A stretch of 64,000 nt of DNA from Paraburkholderia sp. BL23I1N1 (GTDB taxonomy: Bacteria > Pseudomonadota > Gammaproteobacteria > Burkholderiales > Burkholderiaceae), in the NCBI RefSeq assembly GCF_003610295.1, contig NZ_RAPV01000001.1, positions 806,001 to 870,000 on the forward strand, read 5' to 3'. The notes under the pieces are model-generated. The model ran no database searches. It was not told the DNA's origin and saw only the letters and a list, made by a program, of their open reading frames with translations. A program made the translations under genes and the position numbers. Numbering within the stretch: position 1 is the stretch's first letter; each line of letters starts with the position of its first letter. Below, piece after piece: positions 37,810 through 47,646 of this stretch.

Positions 37810-38769
37810 TCAAAGCCTGGGCTTCGACTGCATGCCGTCCGACGTCCGATACTCAGGCTTGGGCAGCCGCTTCTCGATCCAGTCGATCAAAGCGCCGATC
37901 ACCCGATCCCGGTCGAGATCGTTCATCGTCTCGTGATAGCTGTCTTCGTGCATTGTGAGCGTCTTGTCCGGCGAACCCGCATGCGCGCCGAAATCGCGGC
38001 TGCCTTCGGGTTCGGTGAGCTTGTCAGCGGTGCCGTGATACACCAGCAGCGGTACGCGCAGCCCCGCGCGGTCGCGTTCGATGCGCGCCATCGCCAGTAA
38101 CAACTCCGCGCCGGTACGCGCCGGGATTGCGCCGTGATGAACCAGCGGGTCGTTGCGATTGGCGTTCACCACGGGTTGAAGCCGCGACAGCAAAGCCGCG
38201 TCGATTTTCATCGCCGGGAAGGTCGGCCAGATGCGGCTGATCACCTGGCTCATCTTGAGCATCCAGCGCGGCACGTCACGGCCTGGCGCGAGCGCGGGGC
38301 TCGACAGGATCAGGCCGCTCAGCCGGCGCCCGCTCGTCTCCAACCGTTCGATCGCGTACAGCGCCGCGACCGCGCCGCCCATGCTGTGGCCCATCAGAAA
38401 CAGCGGGGCGCAGCTTGTAGCCGCTTCGTCGAGCAAGGCCCGAGCGTCGAGCAGATAGTCGTCGAAGCGTTCCACCCACACGCGTTTGCCCGGCGCGTGC
38501 CCGTGTCCGCGCAAATCGATGGCGACGAGTTCAAGGCCGACCGGATTCAGCCGATCCGCCAGCGCCGCGTAACGCCCCGCGTGCTCCGCTAGCCCGTGCA
38601 CCAGCGCGACCGTGCCGCGCAATGGCGCCGTGGCGGACCAGCGATACAACGGCAGTTCGACGCCGTCGCTCGTCGTGACTGTCGAGCGTAGCGCGGTGCC
38701 GCCGCCTTTCGGTGCGGCCACAGGCGCGGCCGCTGCGGGATGGACATTGCCGGGTCGAGTGGTTTCCAT
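37810..38769 (-). CDS. Alpha/beta hydrolase, lysophospholipase / monoacylglycerol lipase type
   Basis: 319 residues from ATG 38769. Nucleophile S129 in GHSMGG; likely acid in YHGTADKLTEP and histidine in EDSYHETMND. VHGLAEHAGRY and DLRGHGHAPGKR define the PldB/MGLL subgroup. The first 28 residues are low complexity. Convergent with the crotonase gene, divergent from metNIQ. Substrate is probably a lyso- or monoacyl lipid. Confidence 0.9.
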   Translation of the reverse strand: METTRPGNVHPAAAAPVAAPKGGGTALRSTVTTSDGVELPLYRWSATAPLRGTVALVHGLAEHAGRYAALADRLNPVGLELVAIDLRGHGHAPGKRVWVERFDDYLLDARALLDEAATSCAPLFLMGHSMGGAVAALYAIERLETSGRRLSGLILSSPALAPGRDVPRWMLKMSQVISRIWPTFPAMKIDAALLSRLQPVVNANRNDPLVHHGAIPARTGAELLLAMARIERDRAGLRVPLLVYHGTADKLTEPEGSRDFGAHAGSPDKTLTMHEDSYHETMNDLDRDRVIGALIDWIEKRLPKPEYRTSDGMQSKPRL

Positions 38770-39020
38770 ATCTGCCGTTTGTCCTCTACGTGTCCTGATT
38801 CTGAATCGCCCGATCATAGTCGCAGCGGGCGCGCACGCGCGAGCATCTGGCGCCGGGCGCGCCTCTAATGCTCTGTGGTTATGAAAAGATCGAAATTGAT
38901 TATTAAAGGGAATGACAGTGCTGCGGTAGAATTGCGGGCTCAAATCCTAATAAAAGCAACGGCGGCCGCTTGTCGGGAGTGCACGGCGCTCGTTGGCAAA
39001 CTCCGCCGTTTCGTTTTTCC

Positions 39021-40055
39021 ATGATCGAAATACGCAATATCTCTCAGCGGTTCGCCGGGCCCCGGGGCTGGGTCGAGGCGCTGCACAACGTCAATCTGTC
39101 GATTCCGGCGGGCGAAGTGTTCGGCATCATCGGCCGCAGCGGCGCGGGCAAGAGTACGCTCGTGCGCACCCTCAACCTGCTGACGCGCCCGAGCGAAGGC
39201 AACATCGTCGTCGACGGCCGCGATCTGACGACGCTGCCCGCCGCGCAATTGCGCGAGGCGCGTCGCGAAATCGGCATGATCTTCCAGCACTTCAATTTGC
39301 TGTCGTCGCGCACGGTGTATGAAAACGTGGCGTTGCCGCTCGAACTCGCCGGCATGAAGCGCGATGAAATCGAGGCGAACGTGCTGCCGCTGCTCGAACT
39401 GGTCGGCCTGTCGGCGCAGAAAGATCGTTATCCGGCGCAGATCAGCGGCGGGCAGAAGCAGCGCGTCGGCATCGCCCGTGCGTTGGCGAGCAAGCCGAAG
39501 GTCCTGCTCTCCGATGAGGCAACTTCCGCGCTCGATCCCGAAACCACACGCGCGATTCTCGAACTGCTCAAGCGCATCAATCGCGAACTGAACCTGACCA
39601 TCGTGCTGATCACGCACCAGATGGACGTGATCAAGCAGGTCTGCGACCGCGTCGCGGTGCTGGACGCGGGCCGTGTGGTCGAAGAGGGCAAGGTTATCGA
39701 CGTGTTCCTGCAACCGCATCATGAGGTCACGCGCGCGCTGATCGGCGACGTGATCGCGCAGGAACTGCCGCCCGCAATGAAGGCGCGCGTGGCTGAACGC
39801 CTGAAGACCGGCCGTGGCCATTTGCTGCGCCTCGCGTTCACCGGCTCGGGTGTCGATCAGCCGATCCTGTCGGAAACGATTCGCCGCTACGAACTCGACT
39901 TCAATATCCTGCACGGCCAGATCGACGAGATTCAGGGGCAGGCATTCGGCTCGCTCGCGGTGCTCGCGGGCGGCGAACCGGCGAAGGTGGCAGAGGCGCT
40001 GACGTATCTGCGCGAACAGGGTGTGGTGGTCGAGGAGCTGTCGTATGTTGAGTGA
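39021..40055 (+). CDS. metN: Methionine ABC transporter ATP-binding protein MetN
   Basis: 344 residues from ATG 39021. Walker [10 protein letters not shown] at 38-46, ABC signature [15 protein letters not shown], Walker [13 protein letters not shown], and a C-terminal NIL domain from about 265 that gives inhibition by intracellular methionine. Powers MetI for uptake of D- and L-methionine. The last codons overlap metI by 11 bases. Confidence 0.96.
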   Translation: MIEIRNISQRFAGPRGWVEALHNVNLSIPAGEVFGIIGRSGAGKSTLVRTLNLLTRPSEGNIVVDGRDLTTLPAAQLREARREIGMIFQHFNLLSSRTVYENVALPLELAGMKRDEIEANVLPLLELVGLSAQKDRYPAQISGGQKQRVGIARALASKPKVLLSDEATSALDPETTRAILELLKRINRELNLTIVLITHQMDVIKQVCDRVAVLDAGRVVEEGKVIDVFLQPHHEVTRALIGDVIAQELPPAMKARVAERLKTGRGHLLRLAFTGSGVDQPILSETIRRYELDFNILHGQIDEIQGQAFGSLAVLAGGEPAKVAEALTYLREQGVVVEELSYVE

Positions 40056-40698
40056 AATGTTCGATATGTTCGTCCAGTCGTTCTGGGAAACGCTCGTGAT
40101 GGTGGGCATCTCCGGACTGGTCGGCGCGGCGGTTGGGCTGCCGCTCGGCGTGCTGCTGTATCTCACGGATCGTCAAGGTGTGCTGCAGAACATCGCCGTG
40201 AATCGTGTGATGGGCGTGATCGTCAATGCCGTGCGCTCGACGCCGTTCATCATCTTGCTGGTCGCGGTGATTCCGTTCACGCGCCTCGTGGTGGGTTCGT
40301 CGATCGGCACGGCTGCGGCCGTGGTGCCGCTGACGATCGCCGCGGCGCCGTTTATCGCGCGTCTGGTCGAAACCGCGCTGCGCGAAGTCGATCGCGGTCT
40401 GATCGAAGCGGCGCAGGCAATGGGCGCAACCACGAGTCAGATCGTCTTCAAGGTGCTGTTACCGGAATCGCTGCCGGGCGTGGTCGCCGGATTGACGATT
40501 ACCTTCGTGTCGCTGGTCGGTTATTCGGCGATGGCCGGTGCGATCGGCGGCGGTGGGCTCGGGGATCTGGGCATTCGCTACGGGTATCAGCGTTTCCTGC
40601 CGGAAGTGATGGTGACGGTCGTCGTGATTCTGATCGTCTTCGTGCAACTGGTGCAGTCGTTCGGGGATTGGCTCGTGCGTCGGTTGAGCCATAAATAA
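40045..40698 (+). CDS. metI: Methionine ABC transporter permease MetI
   Basis: 217 residues from the ATG at 40045 inside the end of metN. About five membrane helices and the EAA loop [21 protein letters not shown] that docks on Met[21 protein letters not shown] near the end is typical of MetI. Confidence 0.95.
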   Translation: MLSEMFDMFVQSFWETLVMVGISGLVGAAVGLPLGVLLYLTDRQGVLQNIAVNRVMGVIVNAVRSTPFIILLVAVIPFTRLVVGSSIGTAAAVVPLTIAAAPFIARLVETALREVDRGLIEAAQAMGATTSQIVFKVLLPESLPGVVAGLTITFVSLVGYSAMAGAIGGGGLGDLGIRYGYQRFLPEVMVTVVVILIVFVQLVQSFGDWLVRRLSHK

Positions 40699-40745
40699 AC
40701 AAGGGTCATCGGAACCCGCCAAGCAGAATCGAAAAAAGGTCCATC

Positions 40746-41546
40746 ATGCAACGTCGTTTCATTCTCAAGCTGGCCGCCTCGCTTGGCGCCGCATCGCTGT
40801 TCGCCGCCGCCACGGCGGCTCACGCTGAAGACGCCATCAAGGTCGGTGTTACCGGCGGCCCGCACGCACAGATCATGGAAGTCGTGAAGACGGTTGCGGC
40901 AAAGAACGGTCTGAACATCAAGATCGTCGAATTCTCCGACTACGTGCAGCCGAACGCGGCGCTCGCCGGCGGCGACCTCGACGCAAACAGCTACCAGCAC
41001 GACCCGTACTTGCAGGCTCAGGTGAAGGACCGCGGCTACAAGCTGATCCGCATCGCCGATACGGTCACGTACCCGATGGGCATCTACTCGAAGAAAGTGA
41101 AGACGCTGGCTGAATTGCAGCCGGGCGCGAAGATCGCGGTGCCGAACGATCCGACCAATGGCGGCCGTGCGCTCCTGTTGCTGCAAAAGCAGGGTCTGTT
41201 GAAGCTGCGCGCGGACGCGGGTCTCAAGGCAACACCGCTCGACATCGTCGACAACCCGAAGAAGCTGAAGATCGTCGAACTCGATGCCGCGCAAATCCCG
41301 CGTTCGCTGGGCGATGTGGACGCCGCCGCGATCAATACGAACTTTGCGATGGAAGCGGGCTTGAAGCCCAAGCAGGACGCCATTGCAATCGAAGACCCGA
41401 AGGGTCCGTACGTGAACATCATCGCAATCCGCGAAGCTGACAAGAACAAGCCGTGGGTTGCGAAGTTGGTCGCAGCGTATCATTCGCCGGAGGTGAAGCA
41501 GTTCGTCGAGAGCAAGTTCGGCGGGTCGGTGATTACCGCCTGGTGA
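40746..41546 (+). CDS. metQ: Methionine ABC transporter substrate-binding protein MetQ
   Basis: 266 residues. NlpA/MetQ-type binding protein: GVTGGPHAQIMEVVK, NAALAGGDLDANSYQHDPYL and VPNDPTNGGRAL are ligand-site segments. The signal sequence ends in AHAE (about residue 27) with no lipobox cysteine, so it appears to be a soluble periplasmic protein rather than the lipoprotein form seen in E. coli. Last gene of metNIQ, with a terminator about 85 bases on. Confidence 0.95.
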   Translation: MQRRFILKLAASLGAASLFAAATAAHAEDAIKVGVTGGPHAQIMEVVKTVAAKNGLNIKIVEFSDYVQPNAALAGGDLDANSYQHDPYLQAQVKDRGYKLIRIADTVTYPMGIYSKKVKTLAELQPGAKIAVPNDPTNGGRALLLLQKQGLLKLRADAGLKATPLDIVDNPKKLKIVELDAAQIPRSLGDVDAAAINTNFAMEAGLKPKQDAIAIEDPKGPYVNIIAIREADKNKPWVAKLVAAYHSPEVKQFVESKFGGSVITAW

Positions 41547-41631
41547 TTTGAGGGCCGGACTTTTGGCCGTTTTTCCCGACTGCAGGCATAACAAGTCACG
41601 ACGGCAATGCAAAATTAGAGTCGTAAGTCTT

Positions 41632-41658
41632 AACCCGGGGTTGTCGCCCGGGTTTTTT
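41632..41658 (+). terminator. Terminator downstream of metNIQ
   Basis: AACCCGGG (41632-41639) pairs with CCCGGGTT (41647-41654), followed by a T-run. Confidence 0.88.
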
Positions 41659-41671
41659 CGAGATTAAAATA

Positions 41672-41683
41672 GAACGATCGTTC
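41672..41683. promoter_or_regulatory. Perfect 12-bp palindrome upstream of etfBA, possible TetR-type operator
   Basis: GAACGATCGTTC reads the same on both strands and lies 80 bases before the TATAAT at 41764. Palindromes of the AACG-N-CGTT kind are typical operators of TetR-family regulators of acyl-CoA metabolism. The regulator is not encoded nearby. Confidence 0.45.
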
Positions 41684-41763
41684 GATATTGCCGTCACGCC
41701 ACTGAGGAGCGATATCCTCCTGCTAGAGCGCCCGCGACACGGCTGCTGCGAAAGGGCAGTCGT

Positions 41764-41769
41764 TATAAT
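41764..41769 (+). promoter_or_regulatory. Consensus -10 (TATAAT) for etfBA
   Basis: TATAAT 41 bases before the etfB start. No recognisable -35 lies 17 bases upstream, suggesting that an activator may be needed or that the true -35 is weak. Confidence 0.5.
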
Positions 41770-41809
41770 GTTCGTTGGGTTGACGTATTCGTAACTTTGG
41801 AGCGTGTGC

Positions 41810-42559
41810 ATGAAAATCCTGGTGCCAGTCAAGAGAGTGGTCGATTACAACGTGAAAGTTCGAGTGAAGTCGGACGGCACGGGCGTCGACATCGCGAACG
41901 TGAAGATGTCGATGAATCCGTTCGACGAAATCGCGGTTGAAGAAGCCGTTCGTCTGCGGGAAGCGGGCGTGGCGACTGAAGTGATCGCCGTGTCGGCAGG
42001 CGTCACGCAATCGCAGGAAACGCTGCGCACGGCGCTGGCGATCGGCGCGGATCGCGCCATCCTGATCGAATCGAACGAAGACCTGCAGCCGCTGGCAGTT
42101 GCCAAACTGCTGAAGGCGCTGGTCGACAAGGAACAGCCGCAACTGGTCATCCTCGGCAAGCAGGCGATCGACGACGATTCGAACCAGACCGGCCAGATGC
42201 TGGCTGCGCTGGCGAATCTGCCGCAAGCCACGTTCGCCTCGAAGGTTGTCGTCGCTGACGGCAAGGCAACGGTGTCGCGCGAAGTGGACGGCGGTGCCGA
42301 AACACTGTCGCTGACGCTGCCGGCTGTGATCACGACCGACCTGCGCCTGAACGAGCCGCGCTATGTGACGCTGCCGAACATCATGAAGGCGAAGAAGAAG
42401 CCGCTGGAAGTCGTCAAGCCGGAAGACCTGGGTGTCGACGTCACGCCGCGCCTGAAGACGCTGAAGGTTGTCGAGCCGCCGAAGCGCTCCGCCGGTGTGA
42501 AGGTGCCGGACGTGAAGACGCTGGTCGAGAAGCTGAAGACCGAAGCCAAGGTGCTCTAA
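41810..42559 (+). CDS. etfB: Electron transfer flavoprotein subunit beta
   Basis: 249 residues from ATG 41810 ([20 protein letters not shown], the family start). Binds AMP and, with EtfA, carries electrons from acyl-CoA dehydrogenases to ETF:ubiquinone oxidoreductase. The signature [17 protein letters not shown] is present. Followed 61 bases later by etfA, and then by an acyl-CoA dehydrogenase, its likely electron donor. Confidence 0.96.
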   Translation: MKILVPVKRVVDYNVKVRVKSDGTGVDIANVKMSMNPFDEIAVEEAVRLREAGVATEVIAVSAGVTQSQETLRTALAIGADRAILIESNEDLQPLAVAKLLKALVDKEQPQLVILGKQAIDDDSNQTGQMLAALANLPQATFASKVVVADGKATVSREVDGGAETLSLTLPAVITTDLRLNEPRYVTLPNIMKAKKKPLEVVKPEDLGVDVTPRLKTLKVVEPPKRSAGVKVPDVKTLVEKLKTEAKVL

Positions 42560-42620
42560 GGACATGGGACCAGAGTAAGCGCTAAAGCGCAAACTCTGGC
42601 CGACACAGGAGACGGACGAA

Positions 42621-43556
42621 ATGACGAATCTGGTAATAGCTGAACACGATAACGCGTCGATCAAGGCCGCGACGTTGAACACGATTGCGGCTGCACAGAA
42701 GATCGGTGGCGATATTCACGTGCTGGTGGCGGGTCAGAACGCGCAAGCCGCAGTGGATGCGGCAGCGAAGATTGCAGGTGTTAGCAAAGTGCTGCTGGCC
42801 GACGCGCCGCAACTCGCAGCGGGCCTCGCAGAAAACGTCGAAGCGACGGTGCTGAACATTGCGAAGGACTACACGCACATCCTGGCGCCGGCAACCGCAT
42901 ACGGCAAGAACATTGCGCCGCGTATCGCCGCGAAGCTCGACGTCGCTCAGATCAGCGACATCACCGCTGTGGACAGCGCCGACACGTTCGAGCGTCCGAT
43001 CTACGCAGGCAACGCGATCGCAACGGTGCAATCGGCTGACCCGATCAAGGTCATCACGGTCCGCACGACGGGCTTCGACCCGGTCGCAGCAGAAGGTGGC
43101 AGCGCAACGGTCGAGAAGATCGAAGCGGCAGCCGACAGCGGTCTGTCGCAATTCGTGAGCCGTGAAGTGACGAAGCTGGACCGTCCGGAGCTGACCTCGG
43201 CGAAGATCATCGTCTCGGGTGGCCGCGGTCTGGGCAACGGCGAGAACTACACCAAGGTTCTGGAACCGCTGGCGGACAAGCTGAACGCCGCACTGGGCGC
43301 CTCGCGCGCGGCAGTCGACGCGGGCTTCGTGCCGAACGACTATCAGGTCGGCCAGACCGGCAAGATTGTCGCGCCGCAACTGTACGTGGCGGTCGGCATC
43401 TCGGGTGCGATCCAGCATCTGGCCGGGATGAAGGACTCGAAGGTCATCGTCGCAATCAACAAAGACCCGGAAGCGCCGATTTTCAGCGTCGCCGATTATG
43501 GTCTGGTGGGCGATCTGTTCACGCTCGTGCCGGAACTCGTCAGCGAGCTCGGCTAA
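42621..43556 (+). CDS. etfA: Electron transfer flavoprotein subunit alpha
   Basis: 311 residues. The C-terminal FAD domain carries [40 protein letters not shown] and [20 protein letters not shown], all typical. The N-terminal half resembles EtfB. Partner of the preceding gene; a strong terminator separates the pair from the dehydrogenase gene. Confidence 0.96.
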   Translation: MTNLVIAEHDNASIKAATLNTIAAAQKIGGDIHVLVAGQNAQAAVDAAAKIAGVSKVLLADAPQLAAGLAENVEATVLNIAKDYTHILAPATAYGKNIAPRIAAKLDVAQISDITAVDSADTFERPIYAGNAIATVQSADPIKVITVRTTGFDPVAAEGGSATVEKIEAAADSGLSQFVSREVTKLDRPELTSAKIIVSGGRGLGNGENYTKVLEPLADKLNAALGASRAAVDAGFVPNDYQVGQTGKIVAPQLYVAVGISGAIQHLAGMKDSKVIVAINKDPEAPIFSVADYGLVGDLFTLVPELVSELG

Positions 43557-43594
43557 GCGCCGAAGCGCCGTAAAAAGGCGTCTGGCAGCACGCG

Positions 43595-43633
43595 AAAGGG
43601 CGCGGGACCTATCAAGTCCGGCGCCCTTTTTTT
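43595..43633 (+). terminator. Terminator of etfBA
   Basis: AAAGGGCGC-GGGAC-CTATCAA-GTCC-GGCGCCCTTTTTTT: a long stem with a T-run, 38 bases after the etfA stop. Confidence 0.93.
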
Positions 43634-43660
43634 ATCAAAAAAGGCAGGAGGAGAACTGAC

Positions 43661-45451
43661 ATGAGCTATACGGCGCCCATCAAGGACATGCTGTTCGTGA
43701 TGAAAGAACTGGCCGGTCTCGAAGACATCGCGACGCTGCCGGACTTCGAAGACGCAAACCTCGACACGGCACAGGCCGTGCTCGAAGAGTCGGCGAAACT
43801 GTGCGGCGAAGTGCTGGCGCCGCTGAATGTCGAAGGCGATCGCAATCCGAGCAGCTGGAAAGATGGCGTGGTCACCGCAACGCCCGGTTTCAAGGACGCG
43901 TTCCGTCAGTTCTCCGAAGGTGGCTGGCAAGGCGTGCAACATCCGGTCGACTACGAAGGCCAGGGCCTGCCCAAGTTGATCGCCACACCGTGCGTCGAAA
44001 TGCTCAACGCGTCGAACCTGTCGTTCGCACTGTGCCCGCTCTTGACTGACGGCGCGATCGAAGCGCTGCTGACCGCCGGCACCGAAGCACAGAAACAAAC
44101 CTACGTGCCCAAGCTGATTTCCGGCGAGTGGACCGGCACGATGAATCTGACCGAGCCGCAAGCCGGCTCCGATCTCGCGCTGGTGCGCACGCGTGCAGAG
44201 CCGCAAGGTGACGGTTCGTTCAAAGTGTTCGGCACCAAGATTTTCATCACGTGGGGCGAGCACGACATGGCGAAGAACATCGCCCATCTCGTGCTGGCGC
44301 GCACGCCGAATGCACCGGAAGGCGTGAAGGGCATTTCGCTCTTCATCGTGCCGAAGTTTCTCGTCAATGAAGACGGCTCGCTCGGCGAGCGCAACGACGT
44401 GCATTGCGTCTCGATCGAGCACAAGCTCGGCATCAAGGCGAGCCCGACCGCAGTGTTGCAATTCGGCGACCACGGCGGCGCGATTGGTCATCTGATTGGC
44501 GAAGAAAATCGCGGCCTCGAATACATGTTCATCATGATGAACGCGGCGCGTTTCGCGGTGGGTATGCAGGGTGTTGCCATGTCGGATCGCGCGTATCAGA
44601 AGGCCGTCGCCTATGCGAAGGATCGCGTGCAAAGCCGTCCGGTGGATGGCTCGGCGAAGCAATCGGTGGCAATCATTCAGCACCCAGACGTGCGCCGCAT
44701 GCTCGCAACGATGCGTGGCCTCACGGAAGCGTCGCGCGCGTTGGCGTATGTCGCCGCGGGGCACAGCGACATCGCGCATCGTCATCCCGACGCAGCATTG
44801 CGCGCCGAGCATCAGGCGATCTACGAATACCTGGTGCCGATCGTGAAGGGCTGGAGCACGGAACTGTCGATCGACGTAACGAGCCTCGGCGTGCAGGTGC
44901 ACGGCGGCATGGGTTTCATCGAAGAAACCGGCGCTGCGCAGTATTACCGCGACGCGCGCATTCTGCCGATCTACGAAGGCACGACCGCGATTCAGGCCAA
45001 CGACCTGATCGGCCGCAAGACTGTGCGCGACGGCGGCAAGGTCGCGAAGTCGCTGCTGGCCGGTGTGGCGGAAACGATCGAGGCGCTCGGCGCGCAACAA
45101 GGCGCTGCGTTCGAATCGATGAAGACGTATCTCGCGCAGGGTCATCGCTCGCTGAGCGCGGTGGTCGATTTTGTTGTCGCCAACACGAAGAACGATCCGA
45201 ACGCGGTGTTCGCCGGCAGCGTGCCATATCTGAAGCTGGCGGGCGTTGTGCTGGGCGGTTGGCAGATGGCGCGTGCGTTGCTCGTGGCGGCTGAAAAGCA
45301 GGCCGACGACCCGTCGTTCTACGGCGCGAAGATCGCGACCGCGCAGTTTTACGCCGAGCATGTGCTGCCGCCGGCTTCGGCGCTGGAAGCATCGATTGTC
45401 AGCGCGAAGGGTGGGGAGGGCGTGCTGGCGTTGTCGGACGATCAGTTCTGA
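43661..45451 (+). CDS. Acyl-CoA dehydrogenase (DmdC/AcdA-like, with C-terminal extension)
   Basis: 596 residues, longer than the 380-residue short-chain enzymes because of an extra C-terminal domain. MNLTEPQAGSDLALVRTRA is the FAD/substrate segment; the predicted catalytic base is E439 in IYEGTTAIQANDLIGR. This subgroup is often named 3-methylmercaptopropionyl-CoA dehydrogenase, but most members' substrates are unproven. Linked to etfBA, its presumed electron acceptor. An AGGAGG ribosome site precedes the ATG. Confidence 0.92.
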   Translation: MSYTAPIKDMLFVMKELAGLEDIATLPDFEDANLDTAQAVLEESAKLCGEVLAPLNVEGDRNPSSWKDGVVTATPGFKDAFRQFSEGGWQGVQHPVDYEGQGLPKLIATPCVEMLNASNLSFALCPLLTDGAIEALLTAGTEAQKQTYVPKLISGEWTGTMNLTEPQAGSDLALVRTRAEPQGDGSFKVFGTKIFITWGEHDMAKNIAHLVLARTPNAPEGVKGISLFIVPKFLVNEDGSLGERNDVHCVSIEHKLGIKASPTAVLQFGDHGGAIGHLIGEENRGLEYMFIMMNAARFAVGMQGVAMSDRAYQKAVAYAKDRVQSRPVDGSAKQSVAIIQHPDVRRMLATMRGLTEASRALAYVAAGHSDIAHRHPDAALRAEHQAIYEYLVPIVKGWSTELSIDVTSLGVQVHGGMGFIEETGAAQYYRDARILPIYEGTTAIQANDLIGRKTVRDGGKVAKSLLAGVAETIEALGAQQGAAFESMKTYLAQGHRSLSAVVDFVVANTKNDPNAVFAGSVPYLKLAGVVLGGWQMARALLVAAEKQADDPSFYGAKIATAQFYAEHVLPPASALEASIVSAKGGEGVLALSDDQF

Positions 45452-45494
45452 TGTTGCACTTCTTCGCTCGAGCTATGTAGCGAAGGCTCGTGCG

Positions 45495-45536
45495 TAAAAA
45501 AACAAACGGCGCCCTATGTGGCGCCGTTTGTTTTTG
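45495..45536. terminator. Bidirectional terminator between acyl-CoA dehydrogenase and dadA
   Basis: ACAAACGGCGCC-CTATGT-GGCGCCGTTTGT flanked by an A-run and a T-run; a 12-bp perfect stem. Confidence 0.95.
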
Positions 45537-45616
45537 TCAGGCCGGTTTGCCTGCGACGACGAACCGGCGTAACGACCTGCGAAGCGTTAAAGCGTTAATT
45601 CTTACGCACAAGCATC

Positions 45617-46903
45617 TTACGCATAAGCCGGGCGATGCGCACCGCCGGTCTCGCCGAGATAGCGATGCACCGACAGATCGTCCGCCTTGATCACGGGTTG
45701 CTTGCCCGACATGACGTCGGCCAGCAGTTGGCCCGAGCCGCACGACATCGTCCAGCCCAGCGTGCCGTGGCCTGTGTTCAGGAACAGGTTCGGCACGGGC
45801 GTGCGGCCGACGATCGGCGTGCCGTCCGGCGTCATCGGACGCAGGCCGGTCCAGAAGGTAGCCTTCGACGTATCGCCGCCGCCCGGGAACAGATCGTTCA
45901 CGCACAGTTCCAGTGTTTCGCGGCGCGCCTGACGCAACGATTTGTCGAAGCCGACGATCTCCGCCATGCCGCCGACGCGAATCCGGTCGTCGAAGCGCGT
46001 GATCGCGATCTTGTAGGTTTCGTCGAGCACGGTCGAAATCGGCGCGGACGCTTCGTTGACGATCGGCGCGGTGATCGAATAGCCCTTGAGCGGGTAAACC
46101 GGAATCTTCACGAGGCCGGACAGGAATTTTGTCGAGTACGAACCGAGCGCGACGACAAACGAATCCGCGCGCACCAGTTCATCGCCGAATTGCACACCGG
46201 CAATGCGGTCGCCCGCCATAGCGAGTGCGTCGATCGGCGTGTTGTAGCGGAACTTGACGCCCAGTTGCTCGGCCAGCGCGGCGAGGCGCGTGGTGAACAT
46301 CTGGCAGTCGCCGGTTTCGTCGCCCGGCAGGCGCAGACCGCCCGTCAGCCTGTGCGAGACCGCGGCGAGCGCCGGTTCGGCTTGCGCGAGTTCGGCCGGC
46401 GACAGCAGTTCATACGGCACGTTGGCTTCCTGCAGCACGGCGATGTCTTTCGCGGCGCCGTCGAACTGCTGTTGCGTGCGGAACACCTGCAGCGTGCCAC
46501 CGGTGCGGCCTTCGTACTGGATGCCGGTTTCAGCGCGCAGCGCTTGCAGACAATCGCGGCTGTATTCGGCGAGGCGGACCATGCGGCCCTTGTTCACCGC
46601 ATAACGCGCCGAGGTGCAGTTCTGCAGCATCTGCCACATCCATTGCAACTGGAATTGCGTGCCGTCGAGGCGGATCGCCAGCGGCGCGTGTTTCTGGAAC
46701 ATCCACTTGACGGCCTTCAGCGGCACGCCCGGCGCCGCCCATGGCGACGCGTAGCCCGGCGAGATCTGGCCGGCGTTGGCAAAGCTGGTTTCGAGTGCCG
46801 GGCCGGCCTCGCGGTCGATCACCGTGACTTCGTGACCGGCACGCGCCAGGTAATAAGCGCTCGTCACCCCGACGACGCCACTGCCCAAAACGACGACTCG
46901 CAT
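45617..46903 (-). CDS. dadA: D-amino acid dehydrogenase
   Basis: 428 residues. FAD-binding GSGVVG at 7-12 in the N-terminal Rossmann segment. Membrane-associated; oxidises D-alanine and other D-amino acids to keto acids, passing electrons to the respiratory chain. [21 protein letters not shown] and [19 protein letters not shown] are DadA hallmarks. Divergent from an Lrp-type regulator, the arrangement known for dad control by Lrp in other bacteria; no alanine racemase lies next to it. Confidence 0.95.
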   Translation of the reverse strand: MRVVVLGSGVVGVTSAYYLARAGHEVTVIDREAGPALETSFANAGQISPGYASPWAAPGVPLKAVKWMFQKHAPLAIRLDGTQFQLQWMWQMLQNCTSARYAVNKGRMVRLAEYSRDCLQALRAETGIQYEGRTGGTLQVFRTQQQFDGAAKDIAVLQEANVPYELLSPAELAQAEPALAAVSHRLTGGLRLPGDETGDCQMFTTRLAALAEQLGVKFRYNTPIDALAMAGDRIAGVQFGDELVRADSFVVALGSYSTKFLSGLVKIPVYPLKGYSITAPIVNEASAPISTVLDETYKIAITRFDDRIRVGGMAEIVGFDKSLRQARRETLELCVNDLFPGGGDTSKATFWTGLRPMTPDGTPIVGRTPVPNLFLNTGHGTLGWTMSCGSGQLLADVMSGKQPVIKADDLSVHRYLGETGGAHRPAYA

Positions 46904-47063
46904 AGCTGCTCCAGAGAAAGGTCTGAGGGCGGCGCGCTCGTCGATTCGTTGGAATTCGTTCGATTAACGAGGTGTAACGCAGTTCGCCCAGTGATAACCG
47001 CTATACTATTAACAGTCAGGCAGGTTTTGTTATTGTATTTTCAAGATTTTCAGCAAAAACACT
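46904..47063. promoter_or_regulatory. Divergent dadA / lrp control region
   Basis: 160 bases. A plus-strand TATACT at 47002-47007 may be the -10 for the lrp-type gene. An AT-rich run around 47024-47062 (TTTTGTTATTGTATTTTC) has the look of Lrp-binding DNA, without a clean consensus site. Confidence 0.5.
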
Positions 47064-47552
47064 ATGCGTACACAGCGTCAACCGGTCCGGTCCCTCGACA
47101 AACTCGATCACAAGATCCTGCGGCTCCTGCAGCAGGACGGCCGGATGGCGATGAAAGACCTTGCCGAACAGGTGGGGCTGTCGGTTACGCCTTGCATCGA
47201 GCGCGTCAAGCGGATGGAGCGCGACGGCGTGATCACCGGCTATCACGCGCGGGTGAACCCGGCTGAGCTGGGCGCGGCGCTGCTGGTGTTCGTCGAGATC
47301 ACGCTCGATCACAAAAGCGGCAACATGTTCGACCAGTTCCGCCGCGAGGTGCAGAAGATCCCCGAGGTGCTGGAGTGCCACCTCGTTTCCGGCGACTTCG
47401 ACTATTTGATCAAGGCGCGCATCGGCGAAATGGCCGACTACCGCAAGCTGCTGGGGGATATCCTCTTGCAACTGCCCGGCGCGGTGCAGTCGAAAAGCTA
47501 CGTGGTGATGGAAGAGATCAAGGAAACGCTGACGATCGCGGTTGGCGATTAG
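47064..47552 (+). CDS. lrp: Lrp/AsnC family transcriptional regulator
   Basis: 162 residues. Helix-turn-helix at about 25-55 (MAMKDLAEQVGLSVTPCIERVKRM) and a RAM/AsnC ligand-binding domain from about 75 with HLVSGDFDYLIKARIGEMADYRKLL. Close to the leucine-responsive group. It probably controls the divergent dadA in response to amino acids; this is inference from position. Confidence 0.93.
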   Translation: MRTQRQPVRSLDKLDHKILRLLQQDGRMAMKDLAEQVGLSVTPCIERVKRMERDGVITGYHARVNPAELGAALLVFVEITLDHKSGNMFDQFRREVQKIPEVLECHLVSGDFDYLIKARIGEMADYRKLLGDILLQLPGAVQSKSYVVMEEIKETLTIAVGD

Positions 47553-47646
47553 CTCGCGCGGGAGCCGCGCGGCTGGACTCGACAAACGGCGTAGATACTG
47601 TATATTTATACAGGTGTTTTGTGCTGTTTTTTTACGTGCTCCAGCC

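Noticed and set aside
38770..39020. SAM riboswitch upstream of metNIQ
   Set aside because: No SAM-I or SAM-II pattern is recognisable in the 250 bases; control may be by a protein repressor.
45635..47266. 543-residue plus-strand frame opposite dadA running into lrp
   Set aside because: Shadow; dadA and lrp explain both halves.
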